From: Burkholderiales bacterium
GTDB lineage: Bacteria > Pseudomonadota > Gammaproteobacteria > Burkholderiales > UBA6910
Assembly: GCA_026005015.1 (NCBI GenBank)
Contig: BPKG01000004.1
Location: 248,001-312,000, forward strand
Length of the DNA stretch: 64,000 bases
Direction: 5' to 3'
In this document: positions 46,436 through 59,989 of the stretch, one piece after another
How the letters are laid out: each line of letters starts with the position of its first letter
How positions within the stretch are numbered: position 1 is the stretch's first letter
Position numbers and translations under genes: made by a program
Notes under the pieces: model-generated
Told to the model about the DNA's origin: nothing
Databases searched by the model: none
Seen by the model: the letters and a program-made list of their open reading frames with translations, nothing else

Positions 46436-48976
46436 ATGGGTAAGAAACTGATCATCGCCGAGAAGCCTTCCGTCGCTGCGGACATCGCCCGGGCGCTGGG
46501 GGGCTTCAAGAAGCACGGCGAGTATTACGAAAGTGATCGCTACGTGCTTTCCTCCGCCGTGGGCCATCTGCTGGAGCTGGCCGTTCCTGAGGGGCACGAG
46601 GTGAAGCGAGGCAAGTGGTCCTTCGTCCACCTACCGGTGATCCCGCCCCACTTCGAGCTCAAGCCCATCGAAAAATCCGAGGAGCGGCTCAAGCTCCTCC
46701 TGCGCCTCATCAAGCGCAAGGACGTGACGGGCCTCATCAACGCCTGCGACGCCGGGCGCGAAGGGGAGCTCATCTTCCGCTACATCGTCCGCTATGCCAA
46801 AACCCGCAAGCCCATCGAGCGGCTGTGGTTGCAGTCCATGACCCCCGAGGCGATCCGGGAGGGCTTCGCCCAGCTCAAGAAGGACGAGGAGCTGCGGCCC
46901 CTGGCGGACGCGGCCGTGTGCCGCTCGGAGGCGGACTGGCTGGTAGGCATCAACGGCACCCGGGCCATGACCGCCTTCAACTCCAAGGACGGGGGCTTCT
47001 ACAAGACCACCGTCGGGCGGGTCCAGACGCCCACCCTGCGCATCCTGGTGGAGCGGGAGGAGCAGATCCGCAACTTCGTGCCCCGGGACTACTGGGAGGT
47101 GCACGCCACCTTCGCCTGCGCGGGGGGCGAATACCCGGGCCGCTGGTTCGACGAAAAGGCGGCTAAAACGGGCGCAGAGGGCGACCCCGAGGCGCGGCCC
47201 GAGCGGCTGTGGGACCAGGCCCGGGCGGAGGCGATCCGCGCCAAGTGCGAGGGCAAGCCGGGCACGGTCAGCGAGGAGGCGAAACCGTCCACCCAGATGG
47301 CGCCGCTGCTTTTCGACCTGACCAGCCTGCAGCGGGAGGCCAACAGCCGGTTCGGCTTCTCCGCCCGCATGACCCTGTCCCTGGCCCAGGCCCTGTACGA
47401 AAAGCACAAGGTGCTCACTTATCCGCGCACCGACTCCCGGGCGTTGCCCGAGGATTACCTCGCCACGGTCAAGAAGACCCTGGAGACCCTGCGCGGGGGG
47501 AAGAAAAGCGAAGCCTCCCCCTACGCCCCCTTTGCCGACCAGATCCTGAAACAGGGCTGGGTGCGGCCGAACAAACGGGTCTTCAACAACGAGAAGGTCT
47601 CGGACCATTTCGCCATCATCCCCACCCTGCAGCCGCCCAAGCACCTGAACGAGGCGGAAGCGAAGCTCTACGACCTGGTGGTGCGCCGCTTCCTGGCGGT
47701 GTTCTACCCAGCGGCCGAGTACTTGGTGACCACCCGGATCACCCGGGTGGCGGGCGAGGCGTTCAAGACCGAAGGGCGGGTGCTGGTGAACCCGGGCTGG
47801 CTCGCGGTCTACGGCAAGGCGGCCGAGGAGGACGCCCAGCGCCTTCCTCCCGTCCAGGCGGGAGAGAAGGCGCGCACCCTAGCGGTGGAGGTGCGGCAGA
47901 ACCAGACCAAGCCTCCTCCCCGCTACACGGAGGCCACGCTCCTCTCCGCCATGGAGGGGGCGGGCAAGCTCATCGAGGACGAGGAGCTGCGGGCGGCGAT
48001 GGCGGCCCGGGGCCTGGGAACCCCCGCCACCCGCTCCCAGATCATCGAGGGCTTGATCCAGGAGGAATACGTGCATAGGAACGGGCGTGAGCTGCAGCCC
48101 ACCGCCAAGGCCTTCTCCCTGCTCTTCGCCCTGGACCACTTCGGGGTCAACGAGCTCACCTCCCCGGAACTCACGGGCCAATGGGAGTACAAGCTCAAGC
48201 AGATGGAGCAGGGGAAGCTCCCCCGCAGCGAGTTCATGGACCACATCGTGGACCTCACCCGCGACATGGTGAAGCGCATCAAGGAGGGAGAGATCCCGGA
48301 CGAAGCCTTCCGCACCCTCAAGACGCCCTGTCCCAAGTGCGGCGGCGTGGTGCAGGAGAACTACCGCAAGTTCCAGTGCCAGGGCTGCGACTTCGCCATC
48401 TGGAAGGTGATCTCCGGCCGAGAGCTGGAGCCGGAAGAGGTGGAGCGGTTGATCACCCAGCGCAGCGTGGGGCCCCTCACGGGCTTTCGCAGCCGCATGG
48501 GCCGGCCGTTTTCGGCGGTCCTACGGCTCAGCGACGACCTGCGCACCGAGTTCGACTTCGGTCAGGCGAGTGCCGAAGGCGACGAGGAGGAAGCGGACTT
48601 CTCAGGCCAGGAGCCCGTGGGCCCCTGTCCCAAGTGCGGGGCCCGGGTCTACGAGGTCGCCGCGGCGTACCTGTGCGAGCGCTCGGTGGGGCCCAGCCGT
48701 AGCTGCGACTTCCGTACCGGCAAGGTGATCCTGCAGCGGCCCATCGAGCGGGAGCAGATGAAGAAGCTGCTTGCCCACCGCAAGACCGACCTGCTGCATC
48801 GCTTCATTTCCCGCAAGAACGGCCGCCCGTTCTCCGCCTTTCTCACCCTGTCGGGCGATGGCAGCGTGGGGTTCGAGTTCGCTCCCAGGGAATCCAAGAG
48901 CGCGAAGCAGAGAGAAGCGGGAGAGGCCAAAGCGGCGCCGAAGCCCGAAACCCGCCGCCGGGCGGCCGCCAAATAA
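46436..48976 (+). CDS. topB: DNA topoisomerase III
   Basis: 846 residues from the ATG at 46436. The Toprim start KKLIIAEKPSVAADIARALG, acidic NACDAGREGELIFRYIV and active-site tyrosine in LTYPRTDSRALPEDY define a type IA enzyme of the TopB group (N-terminal EKPSVA rather than the TopA form). Two C-terminal zinc-ribbon-like repeats (CPKCGGVV...CQGCDF and CPKCGARVYEVAAAYLCE) follow. Decatenates replicating DNA. Converges with gyrB across 18 bp. Confidence 0.94.
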   Translation: MGKKLIIAEKPSVAADIARALGGFKKHGEYYESDRYVLSSAVGHLLELAVPEGHEVKRGKWSFVHLPVIPPHFELKPIEKSEERLKLLLRLIKRKDVTGLINACDAGREGELIFRYIVRYAKTRKPIERLWLQSMTPEAIREGFAQLKKDEELRPLADAAVCRSEADWLVGINGTRAMTAFNSKDGGFYKTTVGRVQTPTLRILVEREEQIRNFVPRDYWEVHATFACAGGEYPGRWFDEKAAKTGAEGDPEARPERLWDQARAEAIRAKCEGKPGTVSEEAKPSTQMAPLLFDLTSLQREANSRFGFSARMTLSLAQALYEKHKVLTYPRTDSRALPEDYLATVKKTLETLRGGKKSEASPYAPFADQILKQGWVRPNKRVFNNEKVSDHFAIIPTLQPPKHLNEAEAKLYDLVVRRFLAVFYPAAEYLVTTRITRVAGEAFKTEGRVLVNPGWLAVYGKAAEEDAQRLPPVQAGEKARTLAVEVRQNQTKPPPRYTEATLLSAMEGAGKLIEDEELRAAMAARGLGTPATRSQIIEGLIQEEYVHRNGRELQPTAKAFSLLFALDHFGVNELTSPELTGQWEYKLKQMEQGKLPRSEFMDHIVDLTRDMVKRIKEGEIPDEAFRTLKTPCPKCGGVVQENYRKFQCQGCDFAIWKVISGRELEPEEVERLITQRSVGPLTGFRSRMGRPFSAVLRLSDDLRTEFDFGQASAEGDEEEADFSGQEPVGPCPKCGARVYEVAAAYLCERSVGPSRSCDFRTGKVILQRPIEREQMKKLLAHRKTDLLHRFISRKNGRPFSAFLTLSGDGSVGFEFAPRESKSAKQREAGEAKAAPKPETRRRAAAK

Positions 48977-48994
48977 CCCCTTTCGAAATCGCCT

Positions 48995-52539
<3,545 letters not shown>

Positions 52540-52728
52540 GATTGTCCTTCTGGTAAGAATAGATAAGCCCGTCGAAAAGCCCTCGAAACAGGAAATTTGT
52601 TAATTATAACAATCTCTTGTACCTATGGAAAGACTGGGTATAAGCCCCAGTCGGGCTGTGGACAGATTGTGTACGAAAAACCGGACCGGACGCGCCGCGG
52701 GGGTTATCCACAGGCTGTCCATGCCGGA
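52540..52728. other. oriC: Candidate origin region between dnaA and dnaN
   Basis: 189 bp with an AT-rich core containing TTGTTA-atta-TAACAA (52597-52612). A perfect DnaA box TTATCCACA lies at 52704-52712 (plus). Two weaker boxes on the minus strand are at 52657-52665 (CTGTCCACA) and 52668-52676 (TCGTACACA). A further perfect box is on the other side of dnaA at 54130. AT-rich DNA beside DnaA boxes suggests an unwinding element. Which gap is the working origin is not certain. Confidence 0.55.
52704..52712 (+). promoter_or_regulatory. DnaA box TTATCCACA
   Basis: Exact match to the consensus box, 17 bp after the dnaA stop in transcriptional order. Confidence 0.8.
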
Positions 52729-54042
52729 TTAACCGCGCAGGATCTGAATCAGGGTCTTGAAATCCCGCGAAATCTCGGGGTTCGTGGACTGCAGCTCGCC
52801 GATCTTGCGGCAGGCGTGGAGCACGGTGGTATGGTCGCGCCCTCCGAAGGCGTCGCCGATGTCCGGCAGGCTCAAGGAGGTGAGTTCCTTGGCCAGCGCC
52901 ATGGCGAGCTGTCGCGGGCGGGCCACGTTGCGGGAGCGCTTCTTCGAGTACAAGTCCGACACCTTGATCTTGTAGTAGTCGGCCACCGTCTTCTGGATGT
53001 TCTCGATGGAGATCTGCCGGCTCTGCACCGCCAGCAGGTCCTTCAGCGCCTCCCGGGCCAGGTCAAGGGTGATGGGCATGCCGGTGAAGCGGGAGAAGGC
53101 TACCACGCGCTTGAGTGCCCCCTCTAGCTCCCGGACGTTGGAGCGGATGTGCTTGGCGACGAAGAAAGCGACGCCCTCGTCCAGTTGAATCTGCTCGGAG
53201 GCCGCCTTCTTGATCAGGATCGCCACCCGCATTTCCAGCTCCGGCGGCTCCACCGCCACCGTGAGTCCCCAGCCGAAGCGGGAGATCAGCCGGTCTTCGA
53301 TCCCGTTGATCTCCTTCGGGTAGCTGTCGCAGGTGATCACCACCTGCTTGTGGGCCTCGATCAGGGCGTTGAAGGCGTAGAAAAACTCCTCCTGGGTGCG
53401 GCTCTTGCCACCGAAGAACTGGATGTCGTCGATCAGCAGCAAGTCTAGGGAGTGGTAGTACTGCTTGAAGTCGTCGAAAGACTTGTGCTGGTAAGCCTTC
53501 ACGACGTCGGAGACGTACTGTTCGGCGTGGGTGTAGCGGATCTTCGCTTCGGGATGGAGTTCGTGCACCAGGTTACCGATGGCCTGGATCAGATGGGTCT
53601 TTCCCAGTCCCACGCCGCCATAGATGAACAGGGGGTTGTAGGCGGTGCCGGGATTTTCCGCCACCTGGATGGCGGCGGCCCGGGCGAGTTGGTTCGCCTT
53701 GCCGGTGACGAAGGTGTCGAAGGTGAAGATGGGATTGAGCCGGCTCGGGTCCCGGACCCGGGTTCTGGCTCGGGGCAGGCTCGCGGCGCCGGCACCCTCG
53801 ACCCCCTGACCCGAAAGCTCCAGGGTGACGGGCACGGCCGCGGCGAAATGGGCCTTGGCCATGCCTTCGATCGCCTCCAGGAAGCGGTCCCGCACCCAGT
53901 CCAGGACGAAGCGGTTGGGGGCGTGGAGGACGATGCCCCGGGGCTGCCGCTCGTATTTCAACGGCTTGATCCAGGTCTTGAACTGCTGCGGCGTGAGCTC
54001 GCGCTCGAAATGCTTGAGACAGCCTGCCCAGAACTCGTCCAT
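52729..54042 (-). CDS. dnaA: Chromosomal replication initiator DnaA
   Basis: 437 residues. Domain I ([25 protein letters not shown]) with short linker, AAA+ domain with [22 protein letters not shown], Walker [14 protein letters not shown] and sensor motif [11 protein letters not shown]. Domain IV has the DnaA signature [16 protein letters not shown] for box recognition. Short domain II compared with E. coli (467 residues), as in many Betaproteobacteria. Divergent from rpmH. Confidence 0.98.
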   Translation of the reverse strand: MDEFWAGCLKHFERELTPQQFKTWIKPLKYERQPRGIVLHAPNRFVLDWVRDRFLEAIEGMAKAHFAAAVPVTLELSGQGVEGAGAASLPRARTRVRDPSRLNPIFTFDTFVTGKANQLARAAAIQVAENPGTAYNPLFIYGGVGLGKTHLIQAIGNLVHELHPEAKIRYTHAEQYVSDVVKAYQHKSFDDFKQYYHSLDLLLIDDIQFFGGKSRTQEEFFYAFNALIEAHKQVVITCDSYPKEINGIEDRLISRFGWGLTVAVEPPELEMRVAILIKKAASEQIQLDEGVAFFVAKHIRSNVRELEGALKRVVAFSRFTGMPITLDLAREALKDLLAVQSRQISIENIQKTVADYYKIKVSDLYSKKRSRNVARPRQLAMALAKELTSLSLPDIGDAFGGRDHTTVLHACRKIGELQSTNPEISRDFKTLIQILRG

Positions 54043-54129
54043 GGAGATGGGGGATCTTTTTTTGGGAGAAGGACTTCGCGCCGGCGGCGCGAAATCGACG
54101 AAGCGTTATTCTAGTCCCTTCGCCGTGCC

Positions 54130-54138
54130 TTATCCACA
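54130..54138 (+). promoter_or_regulatory. DnaA box TTATCCACA in the dnaA-rpmH gap
   Basis: Exact consensus box about 90 bp upstream of the dnaA ATG, close to a TAGAAT -10-like element on the minus strand, so it could mediate dnaA autoregulation as well as origin function. Confidence 0.75.
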
Positions 54139-54170
54139 GCGCCCGCGGCTGCGCCGCCAGCGGGCCGCGG

Positions 54171-54199
54171 TTGACAGGGTGCGGGTCTCGGTTTGTAAT
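54171..54199 (+). promoter_or_regulatory. Promoter of rpmH-rnpA
   Basis: TTGACA, 17 bases, TGTAAT; start of transcription would be 20-25 bp before the rpmH ATG. Confidence 0.6.
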
Positions 54200-54233
54200 A
54201 GCGGGCTTTTCCGCCCAACGATGAGGTTTAACC

Positions 54234-54368
54234 ATGAAGCGCACCTATCAGCCGTCGGTCGTTCGGCGAAAGCGCACCCATGGCTTCCGGGTCCGCATGC
54301 GCACCCGCTCGGGTGCGGCAGTGATCCGCGCGCGCCGGGCGAAGGGCCGCGCTCGGCTCAGCGTCTGA
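54234..54368 (+). CDS. rpmH: 50S ribosomal protein L34
   Basis: 44 residues: [20 protein letters not shown], then [24 protein letters not shown]. Complete and typical L34 of the usual 44-residue length. First gene of the rpmH-rnpA-yidD-yidC-mnmE run. Confidence 0.98.
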   Translation: MKRTYQPSVVRRKRTHGFRVRMRTRSGAAVIRARRAKGRARLSV

Positions 54369-54733
54369 CCCTGGCGGTACGGCGGCACGGTTTTCCCAAA
54401 TCGGCGCGACTGCGCCTGCCCGGTGAGTTTCGCGCCGTCTTCGAGCAGCGTTCGAGCCTCGCCGGCCAGTATTTCCAGGTGTTCGCCCGGCGCAACGGCC
54501 TGGGGCGGCCGCGGCTCGGCCTGGCGGTCTCCCGCAAGGCGGCGCCCCGCGCCGTGGATCGCAACTACGCCAAGCGCATCGCCCGGGAAGTCTTCCGCCA
54601 GCGGCAGGCGGCGTTGGGAGGGGCGGACATTGTCGTGCGCTTGAGGCGCCCGATCTCCCGAAGGGAGGGGGGAGCGGCGCGGGAAGAGCTGGCGGCCCTG
54701 ATGCAGAGAATTGCCCCATGTCACGGTTCCTGA
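54365..54733 (+). CDS. rnpA: Ribonuclease P protein component, start codon unusual
   Basis: From a CTG that overlaps the rpmH stop (CTGA) the product has 122 residues. [20 protein letters not shown] is the normal RnpA beginning, and [30 protein letters not shown] holds the basic helix (RNY in place of the more common RNR). [23 protein letters not shown] is the C-terminal part. There is no ATG, GTG or TTG in frame between the rpmH stop and the conserved region; the nearest upstream ATG is at 54221, before rpmH. Protein subunit that, with RNase P RNA, cuts tRNA 5' leaders. Confidence 0.88.
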   Translation: MTLAVRRHGFPKSARLRLPGEFRAVFEQRSSLAGQYFQVFARRNGLGRPRLGLAVSRKAAPRAVDRNYAKRIAREVFRQRQAALGGADIVVRLRRPISRREGGAAREELAALMQRIAPCHGS

Positions 54734-54951
54734 TCGTCCTTATCCAGGCCTACCAGATAGGGGTGAGCCCCCTGCTCGGACCCCGTTGCCGGTTTACCCC
54801 GAGCTGCTCCGAATACGCCCGGGAGGCGATCCAGCGTCACGGCCCCGGACGGGGGACGTGGCTCGCCCTCAAGCGCCTGGCGCGCTGCCATCCGTTCCAC
54901 GCCGGGGGCTATGACCCGGTGCCCGAGGACCCATGGAAATCCAACGGCTGA
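54718..54951 (+). CDS. yidD: Membrane protein insertion efficiency factor YidD
   Basis: 77 residues. [34 protein letters not shown] and [17 protein letters not shown] are the family signatures with conserved cysteines. Overlaps the rnpA end by 16 bp and the yidC start by 19 bp. Peripheral inner-membrane helper in Sec/YidC insertion. Confidence 0.95.
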   Translation: MSRFLIVLIQAYQIGVSPLLGPRCRFTPSCSEYAREAIQRHGPGRGTWLALKRLARCHPFHAGGYDPVPEDPWKSNG

Positions 54952-56579
54952 TCCTGTTCCTGATCTTTTCCATGTCCCTGCTGTTCCTGTGGGACGCCTG
55001 GCAGCAGCACCAGCGCGGCTCCGTCGCGCCCGCGCCCCAGGCCCAACCCGCGCCCGAGGCGCCGGCGCCCACGGTGGGGCGGGAGCTGCTGGAGAAGCAG
55101 GGGGATCTCGCGCAAGCCGAGCGCCCGGCCACGCCTGCGAGCGGCAGCACCCTCACCGTCACCACCGACGTGCTGCGGGCGCAGATTCAGACCCTGGGGG
55201 GGGATCTGGTCCGGCTGGAGCTGCTCAAGCATCCGGGAGCGGTGGATAAGAGCAAGCCCTTCGTCTTGTTCCAGCGGGAGGGGGAACGGGTGTATGTGGC
55301 CCAGTCGGGCCTGATCGGGGATAGCCTGCCGAGCCACAAGACCCTCTTCACCGCCGAGCCTGGGCCCTACCAGCTCAAGCCGGGGGAGGACGCGGTGCAG
55401 GTGCGGCTCGCTGCTCCGCCCGTGAACGGTACCGTGGTGGAGAAGATCTACACCTTCCGCCGCGGCAGCTACGTGGTGGACGTGGCCTTCTCCATCCGCA
55501 ACGAGGGCGCCGCGCCCATCGCTCCCTTCGCCTACTACCAGTTTCAGCGGGACGGCAAGGCCCCCGAGGGCGAGCAGCGGTTCCTCTATACCTACACCGG
55601 CCCCGCAGTGTACACCGAGGCGACCAAGTTCCAGAAGCTTCCCTTCTCGGACATCGAGAAGGGCAAGGCAGAGCTGCCGAAGGCGGCCAGCGACGGCTGG
55701 ATTGCCATGGTGCAGCATTATTTCCTTGCAGCCTGGCTGCCCGAGGGCAACGCCTCCCGGGAATTCTTCGCCCGGCAGCTTGCCCCGGACTTGTACGCCG
55801 TAGGGATCATCGTGCCGGTGGGCACCCTCGAGCCGGGGGCGAGCCGCACGGCGAGCATGCGGCTTTACGCAGGGCCCCAGGAACAGCGCACCCTGGCCCA
55901 GCTCGCCCCCGGCCTCGACCTGGTGGTGGACTACGGCTGGCTCACCGTGATCGCGGTGCCTCTGTTCTGGGTGCTGGATCTGTTCCACCGGTGGGTGGGC
56001 AACTGGGGCGTGGCCATCATCCTGCTCACCGTGCTGGTCAAGGCCGTGTTCTATCCCCTGTCCGCGGCGAGCTACCGCTCCATGGCACGCATGAAGGCCG
56101 TCACTCCCCGGCTGCAGCGGATCAAGGAGCTGTACGGCCACGACCGGCAGAAGCTGCACCAGGCGATGATGGAGCTCTACAAGGAGGAGAAAATCAACCC
56201 TTTGGGCGGATGCCTGCCGATCCTGATCCAGATCCCGGTGTTCATCGCCCTGTACTGGGTGCTGGTGGCGGCGGTGGAGCTGCGCAATGCTCCCTTCGTC
56301 GGCTGGATCCAGGACCTCTCTGCGCCGGATCCCTATTTCGTCCTGCCGGTGGTGATGGGCGCCACCATGTGGATCCAGACCAAGCTCAACCCCACGCCCC
56401 CGGACCCGATTCAGGCCCGGGTGATGCAGATCATGCCCATCGCCTTCTCCATCTTCTTTTTCTTCTTCCCGGCGGGGCTAGTGCTCTACTGGCTGGTGAA
56501 CAACGTTCTGTCCATCGCGCAGCAGTGGTACATCACCCGCCGGATGGAGCGGGCGACCGCTGCCCATGCAAAACGGTGA
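54933..56579 (+). CDS. yidC: Membrane protein insertase YidC
   Basis: 548 residues. N-terminal membrane anchor ([23 protein letters not shown]), a large periplasmic domain (~residues 60-330), then the conserved five-helix insertase core starting at [43 protein letters not shown]. The arginine in that helix contributes to the hydrophilic groove. [21 protein letters not shown] and a basic tail follow. Inserts membrane proteins alone or with SecYEG. Overlaps yidD and mnmE. Confidence 0.97.
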   Translation: MEIQRLILFLIFSMSLLFLWDAWQQHQRGSVAPAPQAQPAPEAPAPTVGRELLEKQGDLAQAERPATPASGSTLTVTTDVLRAQIQTLGGDLVRLELLKHPGAVDKSKPFVLFQREGERVYVAQSGLIGDSLPSHKTLFTAEPGPYQLKPGEDAVQVRLAAPPVNGTVVEKIYTFRRGSYVVDVAFSIRNEGAAPIAPFAYYQFQRDGKAPEGEQRFLYTYTGPAVYTEATKFQKLPFSDIEKGKAELPKAASDGWIAMVQHYFLAAWLPEGNASREFFARQLAPDLYAVGIIVPVGTLEPGASRTASMRLYAGPQEQRTLAQLAPGLDLVVDYGWLTVIAVPLFWVLDLFHRWVGNWGVAIILLTVLVKAVFYPLSAASYRSMARMKAVTPRLQRIKELYGHDRQKLHQAMMELYKEEKINPLGGCLPILIQIPVFIALYWVLVAAVELRNAPFVGWIQDLSAPDPYFVLPVVMGATMWIQTKLNPTPPDPIQARVMQIMPIAFSIFFFFFPAGLVLYWLVNNVLSIAQQWYITRRMERATAAHAKR

Positions 56580-57921
56580 GCAAAACGGTGAGCCGATCGC
56601 GGCCATCGCCACGCCTCCCGGGCGCGGCGGCATCGGCATCGTGCGGCTCTCCGGCCGGGATCTCAAGCCTTTCCTGATCGCGCTCCTCGGGCGCGTGCCC
56701 AAGCCCCGCTTCGCCACCCTGGCCTGCCTCCAGGACGCCGAGGGGAGGGTGATCGACGAAGGCATCGTGCTCTATTTCCCCGCGCCCCACTCCTACACGG
56801 GGGAAGACGTGGTGGAGCTGCAGGGCCACGGCGGAATGACCGTGCTTCGCCTTCTCCTCCAGCGCTGCCTGGAGCTGGGCGCCCGGCTCGCCGAGCCGGG
56901 GGAATTCAGCAAGCGGGCTTTCTTAAGCGGCAAGCTGGACCTGGCCCAAGCGGAAAGCGTGGCCGACCTGATCGACGCCTCCACCGCGCAGGCCGCGCGC
57001 AGCGCCATGCGCTCCCTTCAGGGGGAGTTCTCCCGGGAAGTGAACGCGCTCAAAGAGGAGCTGATCGAGCTGCGGGCCCTTACCGAGGCGACCCTGGATT
57101 TCCCCGACGAGGAGATCGATTTTCTGCGGGAAGCCGACGCCTTCGGGCGGCTCGAGCGGCTGCGCCGCAAGCTCGAGACGCTCACCGCCAACGCCCGGCA
57201 GGGAGCGCTCCTGCGGGAAGGGGCCCAGGTGGCCCTGGTGGGGCGCCCGAACGTGGGCAAGTCGAGTCTGCTCAACCGCCTGGCGCGGGAGGAGGTGGCC
57301 ATCGTCACCGAGGTCCCCGGCACCACCCGGGACACCCTGCGCAGCCACGTGGAGATCCAGGGCGTGCCCTTCCACATCATCGACACCGCTGGCCTGCGGG
57401 AGACCCAGGACGCGGTGGAGCGCATCGGCATCGAACGGGCGCGGGCGGCGGCGGCCCAGGCGGACCTGGTGCTGGTGGTCACCGAGTACGCCCGGGGGGT
57501 GACGCCGGAAGACGAGGCGATCCTGCGGGAGTTGCCCCCGGGGCTCCCGCGGGTGATCGTGCGCAACAAGATCGATCTCGTCGGCGTGGCGCCCCGACTC
57601 GCCCAGGAAGGGAGTGCGGCCGAGGTGTGGCTCTCCGCCAAGACGGGGGAGGGGGTGGATCTGCTGCAGCAGGCGCTGCTCCGGCAGGCGGGATGGACGG
57701 GGGGCGACGAAGGGCTGTTCATGGCCCGGGCGCGGCACCTGGAGGCCCTCGCCCGGGCCGAGGAGCGGCTCGCCGCCGCGGCCGAGGCGGCGGGCCGGGG
57801 CCTGGAGCTCTTCGCCGAGGAGCTGCGCCTGGCCCACCTGGCCCTGGGCCAGATCACGGGGGAGTTCACCGCCGACGATCTGCTGGGCCAGATCTTTTCC
57901 CGCTTCTGCATCGGCAAGTAG
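56566..57921 (+). CDS. mnmE: tRNA modification GTPase MnmE
   Basis: 451 residues. N-terminal folate-binding domain ([30 protein letters not shown]), helical domain, inserted G domain with [23 protein letters not shown] and NKID, and the C-terminal CIGK that marks MnmE. With MnmG makes the 5-carboxymethylaminomethyl-U34 modification. ATG overlaps the yidC end by 14 bp. MnmG is encoded about 2 kb downstream. Confidence 0.97.
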   Translation: MQNGEQNGEPIAAIATPPGRGGIGIVRLSGRDLKPFLIALLGRVPKPRFATLACLQDAEGRVIDEGIVLYFPAPHSYTGEDVVELQGHGGMTVLRLLLQRCLELGARLAEPGEFSKRAFLSGKLDLAQAESVADLIDASTAQAARSAMRSLQGEFSREVNALKEELIELRALTEATLDFPDEEIDFLREADAFGRLERLRRKLETLTANARQGALLREGAQVALVGRPNVGKSSLLNRLAREEVAIVTEVPGTTRDTLRSHVEIQGVPFHIIDTAGLRETQDAVERIGIERARAAAAQADLVLVVTEYARGVTPEDEAILRELPPGLPRVIVRNKIDLVGVAPRLAQEGSAAEVWLSAKTGEGVDLLQQALLRQAGWTGGDEGLFMARARHLEALARAEERLAAAAEAAGRGLELFAEELRLAHLALGQITGEFTADDLLGQIFSRFCIGK

Positions 57922-57994
57922 GGTTCCGCGGTGCCTCGGGGCTCGTGTAAAGTGTGTGTCCCATCCCGTCCAACAAAAAAGCAGGGCTACAACG

Positions 57995-59833
57995 ATGAAT
58001 CGAACCACGGCGGCCGCCGCGAGCCGGCTCGGCGCTCCTGACGAAGTGAGGCATGCACGGCTCATCGAGTGGGTGCGAACCATCGCCGAGCTTGCCCGGC
58101 CGGAGCGGATCGTGTGGTGCGACGGCAGCCAGGCCGAGTACGATCGGCTATGCGACGAGATGGTGGCCGCGGGCACCTTGATCCGCCTGAACCCGGCGCT
58201 TCGTCCCAACAGCTTCCTGGCCCGCTCCGACCCCACCGACGTGGCGCGCATGGAGGACCGCACTTTCGTGTGCAGCCGCCGCCGGGAAGACGCCGGCCCC
58301 AACAACAACTGGGTGGACCCACAGGAGATGCGGGGCACGCTTCGGCGGCTGTTCGCCGGCTGCATGCGCGGCCGCACCCTGTACGTGGTGCCGTTTTCCA
58401 TGGGGCCGGTCGGCTCCCCCATGGCCCACGTCGGGGTGGAGCTCACCGACTCGCCCTACGTGGTGGTCAGCATGCGCATCATGACCCGCATGGGGCGCGC
58501 CGTGTACCGCGTCCTGGGAGAGGACGGTGATTTCGTGCCCTGCGTCCATTCCGTTGGCATGCCCCTCGGCCCCGGCGAAAAGGACGTCCCCTGGCCGTGC
58601 AACCGCCAGGAGAAGTACATCGTGCATTTCCCCGAGGACAAGGAAATCTGGTCCTACGGCTCGGGCTACGGCGGCAACGCGCTTCTCGGCAAGAAATGCT
58701 TTGCCCTGCGCATCGCCTCCGTCATGGCCCGGGAGCAGGGCTGGCTCGCCGAGCACATGCTCATTCTCGGGGTCGAGTCTCCGAGCGGCGAAAAGAAGTA
58801 CATGGCGGCCGCCTTCCCCAGCGCCTGCGGCAAGACCAACCTGGCCATGCTGGTGCCGCCCAAGGCCCTGGCGGGCTGGAAGGCCACCACGGTGGGGGAG
58901 GACATCGCCTGGATCAAGCCCGGCGCCGACGGACGCTTCTACGCCATCAACCCGGAAGCGGGCTTCTTCGGCGTCGCCCCGGGCACTTCCACCGAGACCA
59001 ACCCCAACGCCGTGGCCACCCTCCATGCCAATTGCATTTTCACCAACGTGGCCCTGACCCCCGAGGGGGACGTCTGGTGGGAGGGCATGACCCGCACGCC
59101 GCCCCCGGTGCTCACCGACTGGCAGGGTGAGCCCTGGACCCCGGACTGCGGGCGCAAGGCGGCCCATCCCAACGCCCGCTTCACCGTGCCCACTGCCCAG
59201 TGTCCATCCATGGACACGGAATGGGAGAACCCGGACGGGGTGCCGATCTCGGCCTTGATCTTCGGCGGGCGCCGCTCCGAGACGGTGCCCCTGGTGACCG
59301 AGGCCTTCAGTTGGGGCGACGGGGTCTACATGGCCGCCACCATGGGATCCGAGACCACCGCCGCCGCTACCGGCCAGGTGGGGGTCGTGCGCCGGGACCC
59401 CTTCGCCATGCTGCCGTTCTGCGGCTATCACATGGGGGACTATTTCCAGCACTGGCTGAGGATGCGCCGGGCGGTGGTGGAGCTGCCCCGGATCTTCCGC
59501 GTCAACTGGTTCCGGCTCGGGCGGGACGGCGGCTTCCTATGGCCCGGCTTCGGCGAGAACATGCGGGTCCTCCAATGGATTTTCGAGCGCTGCGCCGGCC
59601 GGGCGAATGCCCGGGAGACCGGGCTCGGCTGGATGCCCCGGTACGAGGACCTGGACTGGCGCGGGCTGGAGTCCTTCCCCCCGGCCCAGTTTGAGGAGCT
59701 CATGTCGATAGACCTGGAGGCGTGGCGCCAGGAACTTGCCGCCCACCGGGAATGGTTCGAGCGGCTGGGGGAGCGCCTGCCCCGGTCCCTGGCCCTGAGA
59801 CAGGAGCTACTGGCCCTCGAGCTGGGCGCATGA
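57995..59833 (+). CDS. pckG: Phosphoenolpyruvate carboxykinase (GTP)
   Basis: 612 residues from the ATG at 57995. GTP-type features: the P-loop with reactive cysteine [63 protein letters not shown] and [18 protein letters not shown]. Catalyses OAA + GTP to PEP + CO2 + GDP, or the reverse carboxylation. In this autotroph it probably links the C4 pool to PEP. It interrupts the usual mnmE-mnmG neighbourhood. Confidence 0.96.
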   Translation: MNRTTAAAASRLGAPDEVRHARLIEWVRTIAELARPERIVWCDGSQAEYDRLCDEMVAAGTLIRLNPALRPNSFLARSDPTDVARMEDRTFVCSRRREDAGPNNNWVDPQEMRGTLRRLFAGCMRGRTLYVVPFSMGPVGSPMAHVGVELTDSPYVVVSMRIMTRMGRAVYRVLGEDGDFVPCVHSVGMPLGPGEKDVPWPCNRQEKYIVHFPEDKEIWSYGSGYGGNALLGKKCFALRIASVMAREQGWLAEHMLILGVESPSGEKKYMAAAFPSACGKTNLAMLVPPKALAGWKATTVGEDIAWIKPGADGRFYAINPEAGFFGVAPGTSTETNPNAVATLHANCIFTNVALTPEGDVWWEGMTRTPPPVLTDWQGEPWTPDCGRKAAHPNARFTVPTAQCPSMDTEWENPDGVPISALIFGGRRSETVPLVTEAFSWGDGVYMAATMGSETTAAATGQVGVVRRDPFAMLPFCGYHMGDYFQHWLRMRRAVVELPRIFRVNWFRLGRDGGFLWPGFGENMRVLQWIFERCAGRANARETGLGWMPRYEDLDWRGLESFPPAQFEELMSIDLEAWRQELAAHREWFERLGERLPRSLALRQELLALELGA

Positions 59834-59874
59834 TTTATACAACAAATTGATTTTAATTAATTTTTAGCCGTTCC

Positions 59875-59888
59875 GTTTCACGTGAAAC
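59875..59888. promoter_or_regulatory. parS: parS site 1 (GTTTCACGTGAAAC)
   Basis: Perfect 14-bp parS core, the ParB loading site, in the 156-bp gap between pckG and mnmG and 3.5 kb upstream of parB. The AT-rich stretch 59834-59866 just before it shows no hairpin. Confidence 0.93.
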
Positions 59889-59905
59889 GCCCATGGGCAG
59901 GCCCA

Positions 59906-59919
59906 GTTTCACGTGAAAC
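59906..59919. promoter_or_regulatory. parS: parS site 2 (GTTTCACGTGAAAC)
   Basis: Second perfect parS core, 31 bp from the first (start to start), about three helical turns, so both face the same side of DNA. Confidence 0.93.
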
Positions 59920-59989
59920 CCGAGCCGTCCTGATTGGGCGACCCCCGCGATTGCAGTATCATTGGCAGCCCAATGATTGCGGTTGCGCC

